This document shows positions 30,196 to 40,033 of a stretch of 64,000 nucleotides of DNA, in pieces; the first letter of the stretch is position 1; the number at the start of each line of letters is the position of its first letter. Position numbers and translations under genes: made by a program. Below the pieces are notes generated by a model. It made no database searches and had not been told where the DNA came from. It saw nothing but the letters and a program-made list of their open reading frames with translations. Source of the stretch: Fen-1245 sp963835535. Its GTDB lineage: Bacteria > Gemmatimonadota > Gemmatimonadetes > Gemmatimonadales > JACORV01. The stretch is from the NCBI GenBank assembly GCA_963835535.1, contig CAWIFL010000009.1, positions 186,001 to 250,000 on the forward strand, read 5' to 3'.

Positions 30196-33100
30196 TCTCC
30201 ACCGCATCCTGCTCATCGGCTCCGGCCCGATCGTGATCGGGCAGGCGGCCGAGTTCGACTATTCCGGCACGCAGGCGGTGAAGGCCCTCAAGGAAGAGGG
30301 CTACGAGGTCGTGCTGGTGAACTCGAACCCGGCCACGATCATGACCGACCCCGAGCTGGCCGACCGCACCTACATCGAGCCGGTCACGCCGGAGTGGGTC
30401 GAGCTGGTGATCGCGCGCGAGCGGCCGGACGCGCTGCTGCCGACGATGGGCGGGCAGACCGCGCTCAACGTCGCGATGGCGCTGCACCAGAGCGGCGTCC
30501 TGGCGCGCTACGGCGTCGAGCTGATCGGCGCCAACGCACGGGCGATCGAGATGGCGGAGGATCGCGAGGCGTTCGCGGAGGCGATGCGACGGATCGGCCT
30601 GAAGGTGCCGCCGGGCGGCTTCGCCACGTCGGCCGAGCAGGCGGGAGCGATCGTCGCGCGCACCGGCTACCCGGCGATCATCCGGCCCAGCTTCACGCTG
30701 GGCGGGACCGGCGGCGGGATCGCGTACAACCCGGCCGAGCTGCAGGAGCTGGTGCAGCGCGGGCTGGACGCCTCGCCGACGCACCGCGTCCTGATCGAGC
30801 AGAGCGTGGTGGGGTGGAAGGAGTTCGAGCTGGAGGTCATGCGCGACGGCCGCGACAACGTCGTGATCGTCTGCTCGATCGAGAACATGGACCCGATGGG
30901 CGTGCACACCGGCGACAGCATCACCGTGGCGCCGGCGATGACGCTGACCGACCGCGAGTACCAGCGGATGCGCGACGCGGCGATCGCGATCATCCGCGAG
31001 ATCGGGGTGGAGGCGGGCGGCTGCAACATCCAGTTCGCGGTGAGCCCCGTGGACGGCGAGATGCTGGTGATCGAGATGAATCCCCGCGTCTCGCGCTCCT
31101 CGGCCCTGGCCTCCAAGGCCACCGGCTTCCCGATCGCCCGGATGGGGACCAAGCTGGCCGTCGGCTACACCCTCGACGAGCTCCCCAACGACATCACCCG
31201 GACGACGCCGGCCTCCTTCGAGCCGGTGCTGGACTACGTGGTGGTGAAGTTCCCGCGCTTCCCCGTCGAGAAGTTCCTGATGGCCGACTGGCGGCTCACG
31301 ACCCAGATGAAGTCGGTGGGCGAGTCCATGGCGATCGGCCGCACCTTCAAGGAGGCGTTCCAGAAGGGGATCCGCGCCCTGGAGGCCGACCGGCCGGGCT
31401 GGGTGATCGGCGAGTTCGCGTCGGACGACCGCCTCGAGCACGACGACGCGACGTCCATCCGCGCGGCGCTGCGGCAGCCCACGCCGGAGCGGATCTTCCA
31501 GATCAAGCGCGCCTTCCTGCAGGGCCTCGGCGCCGACGAGATCGCGCACCTGACCGGGATCGACCCCTGGTTCGTCGCGCAGCTCGCCGAGCTGCTCGAG
31601 GCCGAGCGGGACTGGGCCGCCTTCCGGGCGGAGCGGTGGGGCGCGGCGGCGGCCGCCGAGCGCGAGGCGCGGCTGCGGACCATGAAGCGGATGGGGTTCT
31701 CCGACGTCCAGCTCGCGGACCTGGCGGGGCTCACCGAGGACGCGATCCGCGCCGAGCGCCACGCGCTCGGCGTGCGGCCCGCCTACAAGACGGTGGATAC
31801 CTGCGCCGGCGAGTTCCCGTCGGCGACGCCGTACCTCTACTCCTCGTACGACGAGGAGAACGAGTCCGAGCCGTTCGGCGAGCGCGCCGTGGTGGTGCTG
31901 GGGTCGGGGCCGAACCGCATCGGCCAGGGCGTCGAGTTCGACTACTGCTGCGTGCGCGCCGCGCTCGCGTTCCGCGAGCTGGGGCACCGCACCATCATGA
32001 TCAACTCCAATCCCGAGACGGTCTCCACCGACTTCGACATCTCGGACAAGCTCTACTTCGAGCCGCTGACGTTCGAGGACGTGCTCGAGATCGTCCAGCG
32101 GGAGCGGCCGCTCGGCGTGGTGGTGCAGCTCGGCGGGCAGACGCCGCTCAAGCTCACCAAGCGGCTCGAGGCCGCGGGGGTCCGGATCCTCGGCACCTCC
32201 GCCGACGCGATCGACATCGCGGAAGACCGGCGCCGCTTCGAGGCCATCGCGCGCCGCCTCAAGATCGCGCAGCCGCCCAGCGGCACCGCCACCAGCACCG
32301 ACGAGGCGGTCGCGGTCGCCGAGCGGGTCGGCTACCCGGTCCTGGTCCGGCCCTCCTACGTCCTGGGCGGCCGCGCGATGGAGATCGTCTACGACGCGGG
32401 CACGCTGCGGGAGTACTTCCACAAGGCCGCGCGCGTCGCCCCCGAGCACCCGGTCCTCATCGACCGGTTCCTCGAGGATGCGTTCGAGGCGGACGTGGAC
32501 GCCATCGCGGACGGCACGACCTGCGTCATCGGCGGCGTGATGCAGCACATCGAGGATGCCGGCATCCACTCGGGCGACTCCGCCTGCGTCCTGCCGCCGT
32601 ACCTGATCGGCGAGCGCGAGATCGAGGAGATGCGCCGCCACACCAAGGCGCTGGCCCTGGCCCTCGGCGTCGTCGGGCTCATCAACGTCCAGTACGCGAT
32701 CAAGGACGGCGTGGTCTACTGCCTCGAGGTCAACCCGCGGGGCTCGCGCACCATCCCGTTCGTCTCGAAGGCCACCGGCGTGTCGCTCGCGCGGCTGGCG
32801 GCCGGCGTGATGGCGGGGCGGACCCTCGCGCAGCTCGGCTGCGTCGAGGAGGTCGAGATCGCGTACGTCGCGGTGAAGGAGGCCGTCTTCCCCTTCATCA
32901 AGCTGCCGAACGTGGACACCCTCCTCGGCCCGGAGATGCGCTCGACCGGCGAGGTGATGGGCATCGCGGACTCGTTCGGCTGGGCGTTCGCCAAGGCGCA
33001 GATCGGGGCCGACGGCGCGCTGCCGCTGGAGGGCGCGATCTTCGTGACGGTGAACGACAGCGACAAGCCCACCGTCGCGCCGATCGTCCGGCGGTTCCAC

Positions 33101-33451
33101 GAGATGGGGTTCCGGCTGATCGCGACCGAAGGCACGGCCCGCTACCTGCAGAAGCGCGGCATCCCGTGCGAGCGGGTGAACAAGGTGTGGGAGGGGAGGC
33201 CGAACGGCGTGGACCTGATCATGTCGGGACGGGTGCAGCTGCTGATCAACACCCCGCTGGGCAAGTACTCGCAGCGGGACGACTACGAACTGCGGCGTGC
33301 GGCGCTGGTGCACCGCGTGCCGTATACCACGACGATGTCGGCGGCGTCGGCCGCGTGCGACGCCGTCATCGCGCTCAAGCACGGGAGGGGCGAAGTGATG
33401 TCTCTGCAGGAACGGTATGCGGGGCGGCACGTCAGCGAGCAGGTGGCCTGA
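30179..33451 (+). CDS. carB: Carbamoyl-phosphate synthase large subunit
   Basis: 1090 residues. Makes carbamoyl phosphate for arginine and pyrimidine synthesis. Two ATP-grasp halves, each introduced by a synthase signature (GSGPIVIGQAAEFDYSGTQA near residue 14; GSGPNRIGQGVEFDYCCVRA near 576). Metal/ATP loops EMNPRVSRSSALASKATG and EVNPRGSRTIPFVSKATG; oligomerisation region in between; allosteric MGS domain at the C-terminus (about 940 onward). ATG 30179 (MPKRTDLHRILLIG) is chosen because longer frames run back into fcl. carA is not in the window. It is followed by murB with TGATG overlap. Confidence 0.96.
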   Translation: MPKRTDLHRILLIGSGPIVIGQAAEFDYSGTQAVKALKEEGYEVVLVNSNPATIMTDPELADRTYIEPVTPEWVELVIARERPDALLPTMGGQTALNVAMALHQSGVLARYGVELIGANARAIEMAEDREAFAEAMRRIGLKVPPGGFATSAEQAGAIVARTGYPAIIRPSFTLGGTGGGIAYNPAELQELVQRGLDASPTHRVLIEQSVVGWKEFELEVMRDGRDNVVIVCSIENMDPMGVHTGDSITVAPAMTLTDREYQRMRDAAIAIIREIGVEAGGCNIQFAVSPVDGEMLVIEMNPRVSRSSALASKATGFPIARMGTKLAVGYTLDELPNDITRTTPASFEPVLDYVVVKFPRFPVEKFLMADWRLTTQMKSVGESMAIGRTFKEAFQKGIRALEADRPGWVIGEFASDDRLEHDDATSIRAALRQPTPERIFQIKRAFLQGLGADEIAHLTGIDPWFVAQLAELLEAERDWAAFRAERWGAAAAAEREARLRTMKRMGFSDVQLADLAGLTEDAIRAERHALGVRPAYKTVDTCAGEFPSATPYLYSSYDEENESEPFGERAVVVLGSGPNRIGQGVEFDYCCVRAALAFRELGHRTIMINSNPETVSTDFDISDKLYFEPLTFEDVLEIVQRERPLGVVVQLGGQTPLKLTKRLEAAGVRILGTSADAIDIAEDRRRFEAIARRLKIAQPPSGTATSTDEAVAVAERVGYPVLVRPSYVLGGRAMEIVYDAGTLREYFHKAARVAPEHPVLIDRFLEDAFEADVDAIADGTTCVIGGVMQHIEDAGIHSGDSACVLPPYLIGEREIEEMRRHTKALALALGVVGLINVQYAIKDGVVYCLEVNPRGSRTIPFVSKATGVSLARLAAGVMAGRTLAQLGCVEEVEIAYVAVKEAVFPFIKLPNVDTLLGPEMRSTGEVMGIADSFGWAFAKAQIGADGALPLEGAIFVTVNDSDKPTVAPIVRRFHEMGFRLIATEGTARYLQKRGIPCERVNKVWEGRPNGVDLIMSGRVQLLINTPLGKYSQRDDYELRRAALVHRVPYTTTMSAASAACDAVIALKHGRGEVMSLQERYAGRHVSEQVA

Positions 33452-34410
33452 TGGCCCCGCGCAAGCAGACCGGCAAAGCGGCGAAGGCCGAGGCGGTGAA
33501 GGGACCGCCGAAGGGCTTCCCGGCGTTCCCGGCCGAGCAGCTCGGCGGCGTCGTGAAGTACAGCGAGCCGCTCGGGCGGCACACGACGTTCCGCATCGGC
33601 GGCCCGGCGGCCATCCACTTCCAGCCGGCGACGGCGGAGGCGACGGCGGGCGCCGTCGCGTGGGCCAAGCAGCACAAGGTGCCGTGGCTCGTCCTGGGCC
33701 TCGGCTCGAACGTCCTGATCCGCGACGGCGGCTTCCCGGGGCTGGTGGTGAAGATCGCCAAGGGGCTGGACGCGGTGTCGCACCGGGCCGGCACCTGGAA
33801 GGTCGGGGCCGGGCTCCCGATCCCCCTGCTGGCGCGCAAGACCGCGGAGGAGGGGTTCGCCGGCATCCACCGGCTCATCGGGGTGCCCGGCTCGGTCGGC
33901 GGCGGCGTGTTCATGAACGCGGGCGCCCACGGCCAGAGCTTCGCCGAGGTGCTCATCTCGGCGACGCTCCTCGACCCGAAGGGGAAGCTGATCGAGAAGG
34001 CGAAGAAGGAGATCCCCTTCGCGTACCGGCGCAGCGGGCTGGACGGCCACATCGTCCTGGGCTGCGCGCTGCGGCTCGAGCCGGAAGAGCCCGAGAAGCT
34101 GAAGTCGGAGCAGAACATGCTGCTGCGCAAGCGGAAGGAGGGTACGCCCTTCGACCAGCCGTGCTGCGGCAGCGTCTTCAAGAACCCCGAGGAAATGACG
34201 GCGGGGCGGCTCATCGACCGGTGCGGCCTCAAGGGCCGCCGGGTCGGCGGGGCCGAGATCTCCAAGGTGCACGCGAACTACATCGTGAACCTCGGGAACG
34301 CCTCGGCGGACGACGTGCTGAAGCTCATCGACCTCGCGCGCACGGCCGTCTTCAAGGAGTTCGGGCTCGAGCTCGAGCTCGAGGTGAAGGTGCTCGGAGA
34401 GAACAAGTGA
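33451..34410 (+). CDS. murB: UDP-N-acetylenolpyruvoylglucosamine reductase
   Basis: FAD enzyme that makes UDP-MurNAc in peptidoglycan synthesis. 319 residues from ATG 33451 (TGATG with carB). The FAD domain has FRIGGPAAIHFQPAT, LGLGSNVLIRDGGFPGLVV and GVPGSVGGGVFMNAGAHG; the catalytic Ser241 is in CCGSVFKNP. The first 30 residues (PRKQTGKAAKAEAVKGPPKG) are a basic extension beyond the family start. Unusual neighbours: carB and sugar-nucleotide genes, not mur/fts genes. Confidence 0.95.
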   Translation: MAPRKQTGKAAKAEAVKGPPKGFPAFPAEQLGGVVKYSEPLGRHTTFRIGGPAAIHFQPATAEATAGAVAWAKQHKVPWLVLGLGSNVLIRDGGFPGLVVKIAKGLDAVSHRAGTWKVGAGLPIPLLARKTAEEGFAGIHRLIGVPGSVGGGVFMNAGAHGQSFAEVLISATLLDPKGKLIEKAKKEIPFAYRRSGLDGHIVLGCALRLEPEEPEKLKSEQNMLLRKRKEGTPFDQPCCGSVFKNPEEMTAGRLIDRCGLKGRRVGGAEISKVHANYIVNLGNASADDVLKLIDLARTAVFKEFGLELELEVKVLGENK

Positions 34411-34976
34411 GCGAGTACTTCGCGCATCCCACGGCGGTCATCGACGCCGGCGCCGAGATCGGCAGCGGTACCAAGATCTGGCACTTCTGCCACGTGATGC
34501 CCGGTGCGGTGATCGGCGAGCGGTGCGTGCTCGGCCAGAACGTCGTGGTGATGCCGGGGACGAAGATCGGCCACAACGTGAAGATCCAGAACAACGTCTC
34601 GATCTACGAGGGTGTCGAGCTCGAGGACGACGTCTTCTGCGGGCCCTCGATGGTCTTCACCAACGTGACCTTCCCGCGCAGCCACGTGATCCGGAAGGGC
34701 GAGTACGAGCGCACGCTGTGCAAGCGGGGCGCGACCATCGGCGCCAACGCCACGGTGATCTGCGGCGCCACGCTGGGGCGGTTCGCCTTCGTGGGCGCCG
34801 GCGCGGTGGTCACGAAGGACGTGAAGGACCACGCCCTGGTCGTGGGCAACCCCGCGAAGCAGGTGGGGTGGATGTGCCAGTGCGGCGAGCGGCTCCGGCT
34901 CACCGCGGGCCAGGGCCGCTGCGCGCGCTGCGGCACCGCCTATCTCGAGCGGGGCGGGGAGCTGGCCCAGGCATGA
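34407..34976 (+). CDS. Left-handed beta-helix N-acetyltransferase, WbpD-like
   Basis: 189 residues of hexapeptide repeats (AEIGSGTKIWHFCHVMPGAV, IGERCVLGQNVVV, IGHNVKIQNNVSIY). It matches WbpD/WlbB-type acetyltransferases that modify UDP-3-amino-2,3-dideoxy-GlcNAcA. The catalytic region TNVTFPRSH and ACT-like tail VVGNPAKQVGWM are present, and the C-terminal CQCG...CARCG is a zinc ribbon seen in this family. GTG 34407 overlaps the murB stop. Next to it are WbpE- and WbpA-like genes; the WbpB oxidase of that pathway is missing here. Confidence 0.85.
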   Translation: MSEYFAHPTAVIDAGAEIGSGTKIWHFCHVMPGAVIGERCVLGQNVVVMPGTKIGHNVKIQNNVSIYEGVELEDDVFCGPSMVFTNVTFPRSHVIRKGEYERTLCKRGATIGANATVICGATLGRFAFVGAGAVVTKDVKDHALVVGNPAKQVGWMCQCGERLRLTAGQGRCARCGTAYLERGGELAQA

Positions 34977-36091
34977 ACGTTCCGCTGCTGGACCTGAAGG
35001 CGCAGCACCGCACGATCCGCGACGAGGTGGTCGCGAAGGTCATGGAGGTCGTGGACGCGCAGCTCTTCATTCTCGGCCAGCCGGTGCTGGATCTCGAGGC
35101 GAAGCTGGCGGAGCTCTCCCGCGCCCCGTTCGGCATCGGGGTGTCGAGCGGGACCGACGCGCTCCTGCTGCCCCTCAAGGCCCTCGACCTGAAGCCCGGC
35201 GACGAGGTGATCACGGTCCCGTTCACCTTCTTCGCGACCGCCGGGACGATCCACAACGCGGGCGCCAAGCCGGTGTTCGTGGACATCGAGCCCGATACCT
35301 ACAACATGGATCCGGCCGCCCTCGAGGCCGCCATCACGAAGCGCACCCGCGCCATCATGCCCGTGCACCTCTTCGGGCAGATGGCAGCGATGGAGCGGAT
35401 CCTGGCCGTGGCGGCGCAGCACGGCGTCCCGGTGATCGAGGACGCGGCGCAGGCGATCGGCGCCCGGCGCCGGATCGACGGCACCTGGCGGATGGCCGGG
35501 GAGCTGGGCGCGGCCACCGGCTTCTCGTTCTTCCCGTCCAAGAACCTCGGCGGGTGGGGCGACAGCGGGATGGTCGTCGCGAACGACGAGAAGGTCGCGA
35601 TGCGGGTGCGCCGGCTGCGCGTGCACGGCGGGCTGCAGACCTACTTCCACGACGAGGTCGGGACCAATGCGCGGCTCGACGCGCTCCAGGCGGCGGTCCT
35701 CCTGGCCAAGCTCCCGCACCTCGCGGCGTGGAGCGCCGCGCGGCGCGCCAACGCCGCGCGCTACACGAAGGCGCTGGCGGGACTCGGCGCGATCCGGACC
35801 CCGGTGACCGACCCGGCCAACGAGCACATCTACAACCAGTACGTCGTGTCGGCGGACCGGCGCGATGCGCTGCAGGCGCACCTCAAGGCGCACGGCGTGG
35901 GCACGGCGATCTACTACCCGCTGGCGCTCCACCTCCAGCCCTGCTTCGCCTACCTCGGCTGCGCGAAGGGCGCGTTCCCGGTGTCCGAGGCGGCGACGGA
36001 GCGGGTCCTCGCGCTCCCGGTGTACCCGGAGCTGTCCGAGGCCCAGCAGGCGCACGTGGTGGAGACCATCCGGAGCTTTTACGGCGACTGA
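34973..36091 (+). CDS. DegT/DnrJ/EryC1 aminotransferase, WbpE-like
   Basis: 372-residue PLP-dependent sugar aminotransferase. GVSSGTDALLLPLKAL binds the cofactor phosphate; the PLP Lys is in FFPSKNLGGWGDSGM; VIEDAAQAIGA and the substrate-binding RLDALQAAVLLAKL follow. It likely transfers an amino group to C3 of a UDP-2-acetamido-3-keto sugar acid, feeding the acetyltransferase it overlaps (ATGA). Precise substrate unproven; family and neighbours make WbpE function most likely. Confidence 0.88.
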   Translation: MNVPLLDLKAQHRTIRDEVVAKVMEVVDAQLFILGQPVLDLEAKLAELSRAPFGIGVSSGTDALLLPLKALDLKPGDEVITVPFTFFATAGTIHNAGAKPVFVDIEPDTYNMDPAALEAAITKRTRAIMPVHLFGQMAAMERILAVAAQHGVPVIEDAAQAIGARRRIDGTWRMAGELGAATGFSFFPSKNLGGWGDSGMVVANDEKVAMRVRRLRVHGGLQTYFHDEVGTNARLDALQAAVLLAKLPHLAAWSAARRANAARYTKALAGLGAIRTPVTDPANEHIYNQYVVSADRRDALQAHLKAHGVGTAIYYPLALHLQPCFAYLGCAKGAFPVSEAATERVLALPVYPELSEAQQAHVVETIRSFYGD

Positions 36092-36110
36092 CCGACCGCG
36101 CGGAGACGCG

Positions 36111-37409
36111 ATGGGCACGCACGAAGCGGCGCTGCTGGCGAAGGCGCGGGATCGCACCGCGCTGATCGGCATCGTCGGGCTCGGGTACGTCGGCGTGCCG
36201 CTCGCCGTCGAGTTCGCGGAGGCCGGCTACACGGTCCTGGGTTTCGACGTGACGAAACGGGTGGTGGACGGGATCAACGCCGGCCGCTCCCACGTACAGG
36301 ACATTCCGAGCGCCAGGCTGGGCAAGCTCGTGCAGGCGCGGAAGCTCAAGGCGACGACCGACCTCGCGCGGCTCGGGGAGCCGGACCTGGTGGCCATCTG
36401 CGTCCCCACGCCCCTCTCCAAGACCCACGATCCCGACATCTCCTTCGTCAGTGCCGCGACGAACAGCGTCGCGAGGACGATCCGGGCGGGGCAGGCGATC
36501 GTGCTCCAGAGCACCACGTATCCGGGCACGACGCGCGACCTGATGCTCCCGGCGCTGGAGCAGAGCGCTCTCAAGGTCGGCGAGGACTTCTTCCTGGCGT
36601 TCAGCCCCGAGCGGGTCGACCCCGGCAACCCGAAGTACAACACGCACAACACGCCCAAGATCGTGGGCGGCGTGACGCCGGCCTGCACCCGGGTCGTGAC
36701 GGCGCTCTACCAGCCGGCGATCGAAAGGCTGGTCGCGGTCTCCTCGCCGGAGGCGGCCGAGCTGGTCAAGCTCCTGGAGAACACGTTCCGCTCGGTGAAC
36801 ATCGGCCTCGTCAACGAGATGGCGATCGTGTGCGACAAGCTGGGCGTGGATGTCTGGGAGGTCATCGAGGCGGCGAGCACCAAGCCGTTCGGCTTCATGA
36901 AGTTCACGCCGGGCCCCGGCGTCGGGGGGCACTGCATCCCCCTCGACCCGCACTATCTCGCGTGGAAGATGCGGTCATTGAACTACCGCACTCGGTTCAT
37001 CGAATTGGCCGGGGAGATCAACTCGGAGATGCCGGAGTACTGGGTCGAGAAGGTCGTGTCGGCCCTGAACGACCTCGGCAAGCCGGCGAAGGGCTCCACG
37101 GTGCTGGTCGTCGGGGTGGCCTACAAGAAGGACGTCGACGATCTGCGCGAGAGCCCGGCGCTCGACATCGTCAGGCTGCTGCAGCGGCTCGGCGCGGTGA
37201 TCCGCTATCACGACCCGTTCATTCCGGAGCTGCGGGAGGACGGGATGACGCTCAAGTCGGTGCCGCTCACGGCGGAGACGGTGCGCGGCGCGGACTGCGT
37301 GGTCATCGTCACCGACCACTCGAAGCTCGACTACGCGATGCTGGCCAGGGAGGCCAGGGCGCTGGTGGACACGCGCCACGCCGTGGCGAGCCGCGCCGGG
37401 GCGAAGTAG
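36111..37409 (+). CDS. UDP-N-acetylhexosamine 6-dehydrogenase, WbpA-like
   Basis: 432-residue NAD-dependent sugar dehydrogenase. IGIVGLGYVGVPLAVEFAEAG is the cofactor motif; VPTPLSKTHDPDISFV and the catalytic region (TPGPGVGGHCIPLDPHYL with catalytic Cys) are typical of the WbpA/WecC group that oxidises UDP-GlcNAc or UDP-GalNAc; the related ugd at 40030 is a separate UDP-glucose type. ATG 36111 has GGAGACGCG upstream, 19 nt after the aminotransferase stop. With WbpE and WbpD neighbours it likely begins the uronic-amide path. Confidence 0.88.
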   Translation: MGTHEAALLAKARDRTALIGIVGLGYVGVPLAVEFAEAGYTVLGFDVTKRVVDGINAGRSHVQDIPSARLGKLVQARKLKATTDLARLGEPDLVAICVPTPLSKTHDPDISFVSAATNSVARTIRAGQAIVLQSTTYPGTTRDLMLPALEQSALKVGEDFFLAFSPERVDPGNPKYNTHNTPKIVGGVTPACTRVVTALYQPAIERLVAVSSPEAAELVKLLENTFRSVNIGLVNEMAIVCDKLGVDVWEVIEAASTKPFGFMKFTPGPGVGGHCIPLDPHYLAWKMRSLNYRTRFIELAGEINSEMPEYWVEKVVSALNDLGKPAKGSTVLVVGVAYKKDVDDLRESPALDIVRLLQRLGAVIRYHDPFIPELREDGMTLKSVPLTAETVRGADCVVIVTDHSKLDYAMLAREARALVDTRHAVASRAGAK

Positions 37410-37413
37410 CGCG

Positions 37414-38295
37414 TTGCGCGTCGGAGTCACGGGAGCGCGGGGCCTCCTCGGCACGATGCTGGTGCCGCTCTGGCGGAACGCCGGGGCGGAAGTGGTCGGG
37501 TGGGATCTCGAGGACTTCGACGTGCGGGACGCGGGCGCGGTGCGGCGCACGATCACGGCGGCACGGCCGGACGTCGTGATCCACGCGGCGGCCTACACCG
37601 CGGTGGACCGCGCCGAGGCCGAGCCGGAGCTGGCGATGGCCGTGAACCGGGACGGCACCTCCAACGTCTGCCGGGCGTGCGTCGAGGCGGGAGCGCGGGT
37701 GGTGTACGTCAGCACCGACTACGTCTTCGACGGGAACGCCTCGGCGCCGATCCCGCCCGGCGCCCGCCGCGCGCCCCTCGGCGTCTACGCGCGGGCGAAG
37801 GCCGAGGGCGAGGCGGCCGTGGAGCGGTCGGCCGGACCCTGGACGATCGTGCGGTCCGCGTGGGTCTTCGGCCCCGGCGGCCCCAACTTCGTGGATACGG
37901 TGCGCAAGGCCGCCGCCGAGGGACGCGCGCTCAAGGTCGTGAGCGACCAGGTCGGCGCGCCGACCTCGACCCGGCTGCTGAGCGAGGGGCTGTGGGGCCT
38001 GGTCCGGCTGGCGGCGACCGGCCACTGGCACCTGACGGCGGCGGGGGCGGCGTCGTGGTTCGAGGTGGCGCGCACCGTCTACGCCGCCGCGGGCGCGGAA
38101 GCCGCGCTCGTTTCGCCGTGCAGCAGCGCGGAGGCCGCGCGCGCGGCGCCGCGCCCGGCCTACTCGGTGCTCGAGTGCGGCGCCACCCGGACCGCGCTGG
38201 GCGTGTCCCTGCCGGCGTGGGAGAAGCACGTCAGCGCCTACGTGCGCACCGGCCGCGTGCCGGGGCTGGGACTCATCGAAGGGGAGGCTGCGTGA
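37414..38295 (+). CDS. rfbD: dTDP-4-dehydrorhamnose reductase
   Basis: 293-residue extended SDR that completes dTDP-L-rhamnose. VGVTGARGLLGTMLV, VIHAAAYTAVDRAEAEPELA, YVSTDYVFDGN and VYARAKAEGEAAV (Tyr/Lys pair) are diagnostic. Start TTG 37414, with no better ATG/GTG ahead of the glycine motif. Followed by rfbA with GTGA overlap. The 3,5-epimerase (rfbC/rmlC) expected in this pathway is not in the run. Confidence 0.9.
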   Translation: MRVGVTGARGLLGTMLVPLWRNAGAEVVGWDLEDFDVRDAGAVRRTITAARPDVVIHAAAYTAVDRAEAEPELAMAVNRDGTSNVCRACVEAGARVVYVSTDYVFDGNASAPIPPGARRAPLGVYARAKAEGEAAVERSAGPWTIVRSAWVFGPGGPNFVDTVRKAAAEGRALKVVSDQVGAPTSTRLLSEGLWGLVRLAATGHWHLTAAGAASWFEVARTVYAAAGAEAALVSPCSSAEAARAAPRPAYSVLECGATRTALGVSLPAWEKHVSAYVRTGRVPGLGLIEGEAA

Positions 38296-39020
38296 AGGGC
38301 GTCGTCCTCGCGGGCGGGCTCGGGACCCGGTTGGCCCCGATGACCCGGGTGACCAACAAGCACCTCCTGCCGATCTACGACCGGCCGATGGTCTACTATC
38401 CGATCCAGACGCTCGTGGAGGCGGGGATCACCGAGATCCTGCTGGTGACCGGCGGGAACCACGCCGGCGACTTCCTCCGTCTCCTCGGCAACGGCAAGGA
38501 CTTCGGCCTCAAGCACCTCAACTACACCTACCAGGAAGGCGAGGGCGGCATCGCCGCCGCCCTGGCCCTGTGCGAGCATTTTGCCGACGGCGAGCCCATC
38601 TGCGTCATCCTCGGGGACAACATCCTCCAGAAGTCCATCCGGCCGGCCGTCGAGAAGTACGGCCGCCGGAACAAGGGCGCGACGGTGCTGCTCAAGGAGG
38701 TAAGCGATCCGGAGCGATTCGGCGTGCCGGTGCTCGAGGGCGAACGGATCGTGCGGATCGAGGAGAAGCCGAAGGCGCCGCGGTCGCGCTACGCGGTGAT
38801 CGGCGTCTACCTGTACGACGCGCGCGTCTTCGACATCATCAAGACGCTGAAGCCGTCGGGGCGCGGCGAGCTCGAGATCACCGACGTCAACAACCAGTAC
38901 CTCGCCTGGGGCGAACTGGACCACGGGTACGTGGACGGGTGGTGGACCGACGCCGGCGCCATCGAGAGCCTGTACCGCGCGACCTGCCTCGTGGCGCAGG
39001 AGCGGTCGGAGGGACGATGA
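38292..39020 (+). CDS. rfbA: Glucose-1-phosphate thymidylyltransferase family
   Basis: 242-residue nucleotidyltransferase making dTDP-glucose. KGVVLAGGLGTRLAPMTRVTNKHLLPI is the nucleotide-binding start; VYYPIQTLVEAGI, VILGDNILQKSI and YVDGWWTDAGAIESL follow. Length and end correspond to the short RmlA form without the C-terminal tail; the divergence from E. coli RmlA (about 290) leaves open UDP-sugar use. GTG 38292 overlaps rfbD; the stop overlaps rfbB as ATGA. Confidence 0.87.
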   Translation: MKGVVLAGGLGTRLAPMTRVTNKHLLPIYDRPMVYYPIQTLVEAGITEILLVTGGNHAGDFLRLLGNGKDFGLKHLNYTYQEGEGGIAAALALCEHFADGEPICVILGDNILQKSIRPAVEKYGRRNKGATVLLKEVSDPERFGVPVLEGERIVRIEEKPKAPRSRYAVIGVYLYDARVFDIIKTLKPSGRGELEITDVNNQYLAWGELDHGYVDGWWTDAGAIESLYRATCLVAQERSEGR

Positions 39021-40033
39021 AGCTCGTCGTGACGGGCGGCCTCGGCTTCATCGGATCGAACTTCATCCGGATGATTCTGCGCGACCGGGCGGGGTGGTCG
39101 GTCACGAACCTCGACCGCGTGACGTACGCCGGCAATCCCGCCAACCTGGCCGACGTGGCGCGCGACGCCCGCTACCGCTTCGTGAAGGGGGACATCGCCG
39201 AGCCGAAGGACGTGGCCTGCGCCCTCGAGGGCGGCGCGGACGCCGTCGTGAACTTCGCGGCCGAGACCCACGTGGACCGCTCGATCCTCTCGGCCGACCC
39301 GTTCGTGCGCGCCAACGTCGTGGGCACGGTCCGCCTGCTCGAGGCGGCGCGTGCGCTCGGGACGTGCCGGGTCGTGCACGTCTCGACCGACGAGGTCTAC
39401 GGGGCGCTCAAGCCCGACGACCCGCCGTTCACCGAGCGCACGCCGGTGAGCCCGACCAGCCCGTACGCCGCGAGCAAGGCGGCGGCCGACCATCTGGCGC
39501 TGGCCTTCGCGCGCACCTATGGCCAGGACGTGGTGGTCACCCGCTGCTCCAACAACTACGGCCCCTACCAGTTCCCCGAGAAGCTGATCCCGCTGATGAT
39601 CACCAACGCCATCGAGGGGAAGCAGCTCCCGGTGTACGGCGACGGCCGGCAGGTGCGGGACTGGATCCACGTCGAGGACCACTGTGCGGGCGTCCTCGCC
39701 GCCCTGGAGCAGGGGAAGGCCGGCGAGGTCTACAACTTCGGCGCGCGCGCCGAGCGGTTCAACATCGACATCGTCTCGCGCATCGTGGCGCTCCTCAAGG
39801 TCCGGCCGGAGCTGGTGGAGCACGTGAAGGACCGGCCGGCGCACGACCGCCGCTACGCGATGGACGCCGCGAAGGCCGAGCGGGAGCTGGGATGGCGGCC
39901 CGCCCGCACCTTCGAGCAGGGGCTGGCCGACACGGTCCGCTGGTACGTCGAGCACGACGACTGGTGGCGTCCCGTGAAGGACGGCTCGTACCGGGATTTC
40001 TATCGCACCTGGTATGAGGAGCGGACGCAATGA
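39017..40033 (+). CDS. rfbB: dTDP-glucose 4,6-dehydratase
   Basis: 338 residues. VTGGLGFIGSNFIRMIL, DAVVNFAAETHVDRSI, VVHVSTDEVYGAL, TSPYAASKAAADHLALAF and SNNYGPYQFPEKLIPLMI are all RmlB-specific. Catalytic Asp, Glu and Tyr are therefore in place. It begins with ATGA overlap on rfbA and ends with ATGA overlap on ugd, extending the coupled nucleotide-sugar run. Very confident. Confidence 0.96.
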   Translation: MKLVVTGGLGFIGSNFIRMILRDRAGWSVTNLDRVTYAGNPANLADVARDARYRFVKGDIAEPKDVACALEGGADAVVNFAAETHVDRSILSADPFVRANVVGTVRLLEAARALGTCRVVHVSTDEVYGALKPDDPPFTERTPVSPTSPYAASKAAADHLALAFARTYGQDVVVTRCSNNYGPYQFPEKLIPLMITNAIEGKQLPVYGDGRQVRDWIHVEDHCAGVLAALEQGKAGEVYNFGARAERFNIDIVSRIVALLKVRPELVEHVKDRPAHDRRYAMDAAKAERELGWRPARTFEQGLADTVRWYVEHDDWWRPVKDGSYRDFYRTWYEERTQ